Source of the DNA: Charina bottae
Taxonomy: Eukaryota > Chordata > Lepidosauria > Squamata > Charinaidae
Assembly: GCA_023362775.1 (NCBI GenBank)
Contig: JALMGJ010000017.1
Span: forward strand, 21,409,501-21,473,500
Direction of reading: 5' to 3'
DNA: 64,000 bases
Part shown: one piece after another, positions 59,288-64,000 of the stretch
How positions within the stretch are numbered: the first letter of the stretch is position 1
How the letters are laid out: each line of letters starts with the position of its first letter
Translations under genes and position numbers: made by a program
The notes under the pieces: model-generated
Database searches by the model: none
Seen by the model: only the letters and a program-made list of their open reading frames with translations
What the model was told of the DNA's origin: nothing

Positions 59288-59439
59288 GGACTCAATGCTA
59301 AAGGATTGTTTTTACTTTTTGTATTTCCTTACTCCCTCTTTTTGTAAACAACCATTGCAACAATTATTATCTCTCTCTTTTTTTTTTATTTCTCCCTCTC
59401 TCCTCTTTTTTTTTCTTTTACAGGAATATTATCTACATT

Positions 59440-60235
59440 ATGACGAATATGGCATTGAGGATGAAGAGAGACAAAGAGAAAGAAAAAGAAACTGGAAGTG
59501 CATCTATAGAACTTTCAGTAACTGCAGTATTAATGGAAACTCCACCATCAGAAGAGAAAAAAATCCTGGATGCAGTTCTGGACGCAATTACTTTATCAAA
59601 TAAAAAAATGGATGCATTTATAAACTTGGGTCAACAAATCAACAAGAAGATAGAAAATTTATTTACTTTAGAAAAAAAGATGGACAAAAAGATGGATTTA
59701 TTGGGACAACAAGTAGTTAAGAAGATGGAAGAGGCGAAAGAAGAACCAACCCAGGAAATAAAACAAGAATTTAAAAAAGAAGTGCAGATAGTTAAGGAAT
59801 TGGTTAATACCTTATCAGGGGAATTTAAAGAGATGCAAGGCCAGATGCAGAAATTAGAGATTAACTCAGAAAGTGCCATTAAAGAAGTTGAATATAACTT
59901 AGATACTACTGCTTTAGCAGAAATGATAGAAAAAGAACATACTTTGAGATTGAGTGCATCCCTAGAACAATTAAATGAAAAAGCAAGAGAAAGGATTGTT
60001 TTTGAATTAGTTAAACTTCTAGAAATGAGAGAACAAGATTTGGATGGATTTGGAAATAGATAAAACTTTCAGAGCTAATTCATGGTGTGCTAGAGAAAGG
60101 AAAGTGTTCAAAGGGCAAAAGTTAAGGGTAGCCTCTACTTTAAAAGTAAAAACATTTTTAGAGAAATATAAGACAGATATGAGGGATGCACCAGGAGAAC
60201 ACAAGAAGCATTTCATAGATAGAAGTAAGAAATAG
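59440..60235 (+). pseudogene. L1 ORF1-type nucleic-acid-binding protein, one frameshift
   Basis: ATG at 59440 starts a K/E-rich protein. A long heptad-like coiled coil (about residues 50-150, INKKIENLFTLEKKMDKKMDLL) is followed by an RRM/CTD-like part (LRLSASLEQLNEKARERIVFELVKLL). The first frame ends at 60063. The overlapping frame from about 60044 continues with DKTFRANSWCARERKV to TAG near 60234, so one small indel at 60045-60060 breaks the gene. The length (about 265 residues across both frames) is close to vertebrate L1 ORF1p without a long N-terminus. Confidence 0.75.
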
Positions 60236-60249
60236 AGATAAATGGCTGA

Positions 60250-60417
60250 CTTAGAAGGACTTCTTAAAAATTGGGAAAATTAGATTTTACCAATGACACA
60301 AGATTGGATGTTAAAATTGATGGATTGGCAGAAAACGATAAATTGATATGTTTATTAAAAGAAAATTCAAATTATTATTTTATTAAGGAGTGGAAACCAT
60401 TGATTGACTATTTGTAA
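60250..60417 (+). pseudogene. L1 ORF2 C-terminal remnant
   Basis: A frame with LTQDWMLKLMDWQKTIN-like and YYFIKEWKPLIDYL sequence ends in TAA at about 60417. This resembles the extreme C-terminus of L1 ORF2, but depends on one frame choice and small indels. Confidence 0.5.
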
Positions 60418-60743
60418 CATGCAGGGGGGGCAAAGCTTATATGGGGTATTGAAGATTAAAATATATACAAATTGATATATTAGACAGGAAAGGTTTTTTG
60501 AATGTTATATATAGAGCTAGCATGTATGATAAATCTGTTAAATTAATATGACCAGAGATAAATCGGAAGTTAACCAATTTCTATTTCTTATCTTTTTCTT
60601 TTTCTCTTTATTTTTTTTTACTTTACTGCACTTTTTCTCTCTTCTTTCTATGATTTGTATTTCTATTTCCTTTTCAATTTTAACTTTTAACTATGTATAT
60701 CTAAAACTTCAATAAAATTGATAAAAAAAAGGACACAATGCTA

Positions 60744-63364
60744 TGGACCTCACCAGGCCAAGAAAAGTGCTATTGTTTAGTGAAACTTACAGTCTAAACC
60801 AGAAGTATTTATAGACATTTTTGTCCAAGAGGAACCCTAAATGGGCAGTGCCTGTTTAGGACCTGAAAATATTTCCCTGCAGAAAGATGTTCCAAACTGT
60901 AATAACAATAGCTTGCTATATGGGCCAGTCTGACGTGTTTCTAGTATTAACTCCATGTGAACAGTGGAAAATCTGAAATGGATTTGTAAATGCCCATAGG
61001 TATCAAGGATGCCTGTAATGATAACTTTGGCATTTGTTGCCCTCTTTTCAGTTAACATAAGATTCTTCCCACTAAATAAATAAGCCTTGGTTGTTGTATA
61101 TGCCATATACCCCCCAAAAATCCAAGGTAACTGGGTAGCAAGCTTGGACGGCAAGATGCCTTTGTATATAAAAGGCATATATGTATTTAGTCTTCTGTCT
61201 GGATGTCTGTTGTTTCTGTCCCTTGAGATATGAGGCACCAGGATATCTCCAAATCAAAACTACTGAGAAAGCTACATTTTCTGATATGAGTAATGGGATG
61301 GGTCAGAGGTTAAAGAGACTTTGAGTCAAGTAGAAGTTGTTGGTGCCTTGGGGAACAACTACCCTCTTTTCCCTTCTTGGCTCCACTTAATTGCATAAAC
61401 TCTTTACCTTTTGCTTAACTTTTCAGTTTTCTTACCTATTGCTTTCTTCAGATAGAGGGATCTTTGGGAACTTTTGGAAATCACTGGAATAGGTCCAGTC
61501 TTAGAATACCTCCACTGTTGTAAAAGAAGCACACACTAGAGTTTAACTTGAACTTTGAGTCCCAAATCAAATTGAAGTTATTTGCAAGCTTCGTATGGGA
61601 TGAATTTGCTGGTTAAATGGTTGACAATGACTTCCTATGTTTCTGAACTAAATTTATGATTAGTTTATGGCTAAGCAGCTATCATTCCTCCAGAAAAAAA
61701 CACACCAATGTGGGGTAGTCAGGGTCACAAATGGATCCACTAATCCAATAGCAGTGTATCTGCTCCTCCAATTTTGTTTTTAACAATTTATAAGCACCCA
61801 AGAGCTTTGTATGAAAATAAAGGTCTGGGGGGAGGGTTATTTTTCTCCAGTCCACTTGCACTGGCTCTGACCCTGTCTGAGCCACCATGCCATTTTTGTT
61901 TTGTTTGCAAAATAAACAGAACAGAATAAAATAAACAGGAAGTGTTGGGAAGCAAGCCCTACGAAGTTTGCTGGATAGCTGCCAAATAGGAACCAGACTG
62001 GCAAATTGCTGTCAGTCAGAGTTTGCAGTGTCATCCGTGGCATGTCCAAGTGCCTTAATTATTTTCATGCTAGACCATGTGTAACGGCTGAGTACCCCTG
62101 TTTTCCAGTTGCTGTTTTTAGTGGTTAATGGGTTGGAATGCTATTCTCCCACATCTGGACCAGTTGCAGGAGCACTATTGCTAAATCATGCCTACAAAGT
62201 CCCCAAAGCTACTTCACCGACAAAATCCTAGAAATTTATTGACTAGTTTACACCCAGAAGTAAGCCATAACATAGTTTGTTTGAGTGGTGTGTGGACCCA
62301 GCAATGTATAGTCACTTCTATACTTAAATAAACCATATCTTAGCATGATTGTGAATCCAGTCATTAAACCAGTATATTCTATCTAGAGAGTTGCAATAAA
62401 TTCTGTTGGACTTGTGTTTCATTGATTTCTTTGGAAACTTAGTCCAACAAACTTGGCTTGAGCAATCAAGACAATGTTTTTAAAACTTCTGCGTAATTCT
62501 TTATTACAGAGTAAAGGGGAACTGTACGCGAGACCCTTCATTTTCAGATTGATTGAGCTATATTTAAAGTGTGTTGGTCAGTGTGCAAGTCCAGGGCTGG
62601 ATTCACATAACATGCTACACAAAAATGTAGTTGTCTTGTTCATGGCACAGTGGGTTATGTGAATGCAACCAACGTGGTTAGTTTACAGTTCAGCGTGATG
62701 TGCAAAACCAGGTAACTGGATTAATGCAGTAATTACAAACTTCAAGTAATCATGGTTAGTGCATTTACAAACAGTGCCAATGTGGGAAGCAATTTGGGTA
62801 TTTTTATTCTTTTTAAATTTAGAAGAAGAAATTTCCAAAGAATGAAGGGACTAGTAAAAAGAATTGAAAGGATATCTCAAGAAGACAGAATAAATGTTTT
62901 CCAGATATTCTGGAAAAAAAATGAAAGAGATTACAGTAGGAGAGGCAGAATTAAAATTTTGCTGTATGCAGATAAAATGTTATGTTTTATAGATAAACCA
63001 GAAAGGTTTAAGCTAATCTAATCTTGTTAATATCTTATATCTGATTACTTACAAATTGGAAAAAAAATATGTTGCCATTTTGTCTCACTGACAATTTTGA
63101 TTTTTTTCGTTTTTGGCTGTATGCTCATTCCTTTGTTCATCTTGGTACAGATTTATAAAAAGTGTTCTCATCTGATAAATTGAATTTTGGCACAAATGAA
63201 ACAAGACCTAGATAGATGTTCTAGAATTACTTTGAGTATCTGGCGGTAAGAATAATATGATTATAATGAATTTAAGGTTGGCTTCTATTTCAAGAGTTCT
63301 TCCTATTTTTTATTCCTCCACATTGTTTTAAGAAAAGCAAGATGCTGTGAAAGAACTTACTTTC
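60744..63364. other. unassigned DNA
   Basis: 2.6 kb with no recognised element. The short K-rich frame near 62752-63021 was not judged convincing. Confidence 0.35.
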
Positions 63365-63640
63365 ACAGTGCTGGAAAGGGCTGTTTAAGTCACCGACCCT
63401 AAACTCCTGCTCAGTGCAGAAATCCAATTTAAAGCGTTTCTGACAGATGGCTGTCTAGCCTCTGTTTGAATGCATTCAATGAAGGAGAGGCCACCACCTA
63501 TCTGGGTAATGAATTTCACCGTCAAGCTGTTTTGTCAGGAGTCCTTTCCCTAAGATTCAGTTGGATTCTGCCTTTCTGTAGCTTAAATCTGTTATTCCGT
63601 GGCTTGCTCTCTTGGTCTTGTTCTGTGTGACATACTGTCA
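63365..63640 (-). mobile_element. CR1-type LINE fragment, old
   Basis: The stretch with CCTGCTCAGTGCAGAAATCC, CTGACAGATGGCTGTCTAGCCTC, TGAATGCATTCAATGAAGG and GAGGCCACCACC is the well-known reverse-complement CR1/sauropsid repeat motif series. No ORF is preserved. Confidence 0.65.
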
Positions 63641-64000
63641 CAACCCAATAGGTGATTGCAATTTGCACAGTGAAAATCTTGAAATTGAAAAACTGAGGTA
63701 CTTGGCTGTTTTAAAGGCCTTAGTGTGAACAATAGTTAACCCAGCAAATGTGTCCCAAATGACTCATCACATCACGGCTGCACACAGTTGCATCCCTGCT
63801 TCTTTAGATAGGGGTCCTAGCAACCTTTTATGGATTGCTCTCCAGAATTTCCTCTTTATTTTGTTAAGTTTTGCAAACATAAACAACACGTCTCACAATG
63901 GCTCAAATGGGGTCAAGTCATTTTAAACGATCAACAGGCTGGAACACTGCTTTTATGAGAAAAGGTTTCAGTATTTGGGTCTTTCTAGCTTAGGAAAAAG
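63641..64000. other. unassigned right edge
   Basis: No feature recognised. Confidence 0.3.

Larger units (their letters stand above)
59301..60730 (+). mobile_element. HAL1-like non-autonomous L1 (ORF1 kept, ORF2 deleted)
   Basis: A 13-bp TSD GGACTCAATGCTA/GGACACAATGCTA (59288-59300 and 60731-60743, one mismatch) encloses a T-rich 5' part, an ORF1, the last roughly 50 codons resembling an ORF2 C-terminus, a T-rich 3'UTR with AATAAAATTG and a short A tail. Endonuclease and RT are missing entirely. The layout parallels mammalian HAL1 elements, which use L1 machinery in trans. Confidence 0.8.

Noticed and set aside
62752..63021. 89-codon K/R-rich frame as a small gene or L1 ORF piece
   Set aside because: No clear homology, no flanking element signature; left unassigned.

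Overview
The window is nuclear DNA of a vertebrate, almost certainly a squamate reptile (lizard or snake; species not determinable). The diagnosis rests on the repeat mix: intact L2-group LINEs, BovB/RTE LINEs, CR1 3' ends, L1, Penelope-like elements (PLEs), several hAT MITE families, tRNA- and 5S-headed SINEs with BovB-like tails, and gammaretrovirus-like ERVs. Host coding sequence is nearly absent. It amounts to the last 38 codons of an unrecognised conserved protein at the left edge (2-118), followed by about 4 kb of T-rich 3'UTR-like DNA, and one unrecognised exon-like stretch on the minus strand near 57.6-58.0 kb.

Layout. 0-4.4 kb: gene end and 3'UTR-like DNA. 4.4-9.6 kb: three L2 pieces, a GT/CA palindromic microsatellite and a hAT MITE. 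10.0-12.6 kb: a head-to-head pair of PLE copies forming an inverted repeat with about 1.17 kb arms, inside one 14-bp target-site duplication (TSD). 13.5-14.2 kb: a hAT MITE nested in another hAT MITE. 14.6-18.5 kb: an RTE LINE split by an L2 with an open RT frame. 19-23.5 kb: SINE, CR1, a perfect 58-bp inverted repeat, old L2 and hAT. 23.6-25.8 kb: a PLE with RT and GIY-YIG domains. 26.6-29.2 kb: 5S SINE, hAT, young BovB. 29.4-36.4 kb: a very young ERV (ERV-A; LTRs differ at 2 of 861 sites) with deleted coding content. 37.6-46.3 kb: an older ERV (ERV-B) carrying an L2 with open ORF, a SINE, and a solo LTR inside that SINE. 46.4-50.9 kb: hAT, L2, L1-like, palindromic PLE insert, jockey-like LINE split by a PLE tail. 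51-64 kb: mostly unassigned DNA with a 5'-inverted LINE, a HAL1-like L1 (ORF1 kept, ORF2 deleted) and CR1.

Many insertion boundaries are supported by TSDs read directly from the sequence: 8 bp for hATs, 4 bp for ERVs, 10-13 bp for RTE/L1-type LINEs and 12-15 bp for PLEs. The most interesting signal is the PLE set. Two insertions share one head-to-head architecture, with one arm lacking the terminal 32-35 nt. Three different PLE families carry the same covarying hammerhead-like core (CTGAAGA, stem-loop, GAAAC). There is no operon-like organisation; the elements interact only by nesting and probably by trans-mobilisation (BovB with SINEs, L1 with the HAL1-like element, a helper retrovirus with ERV-A).
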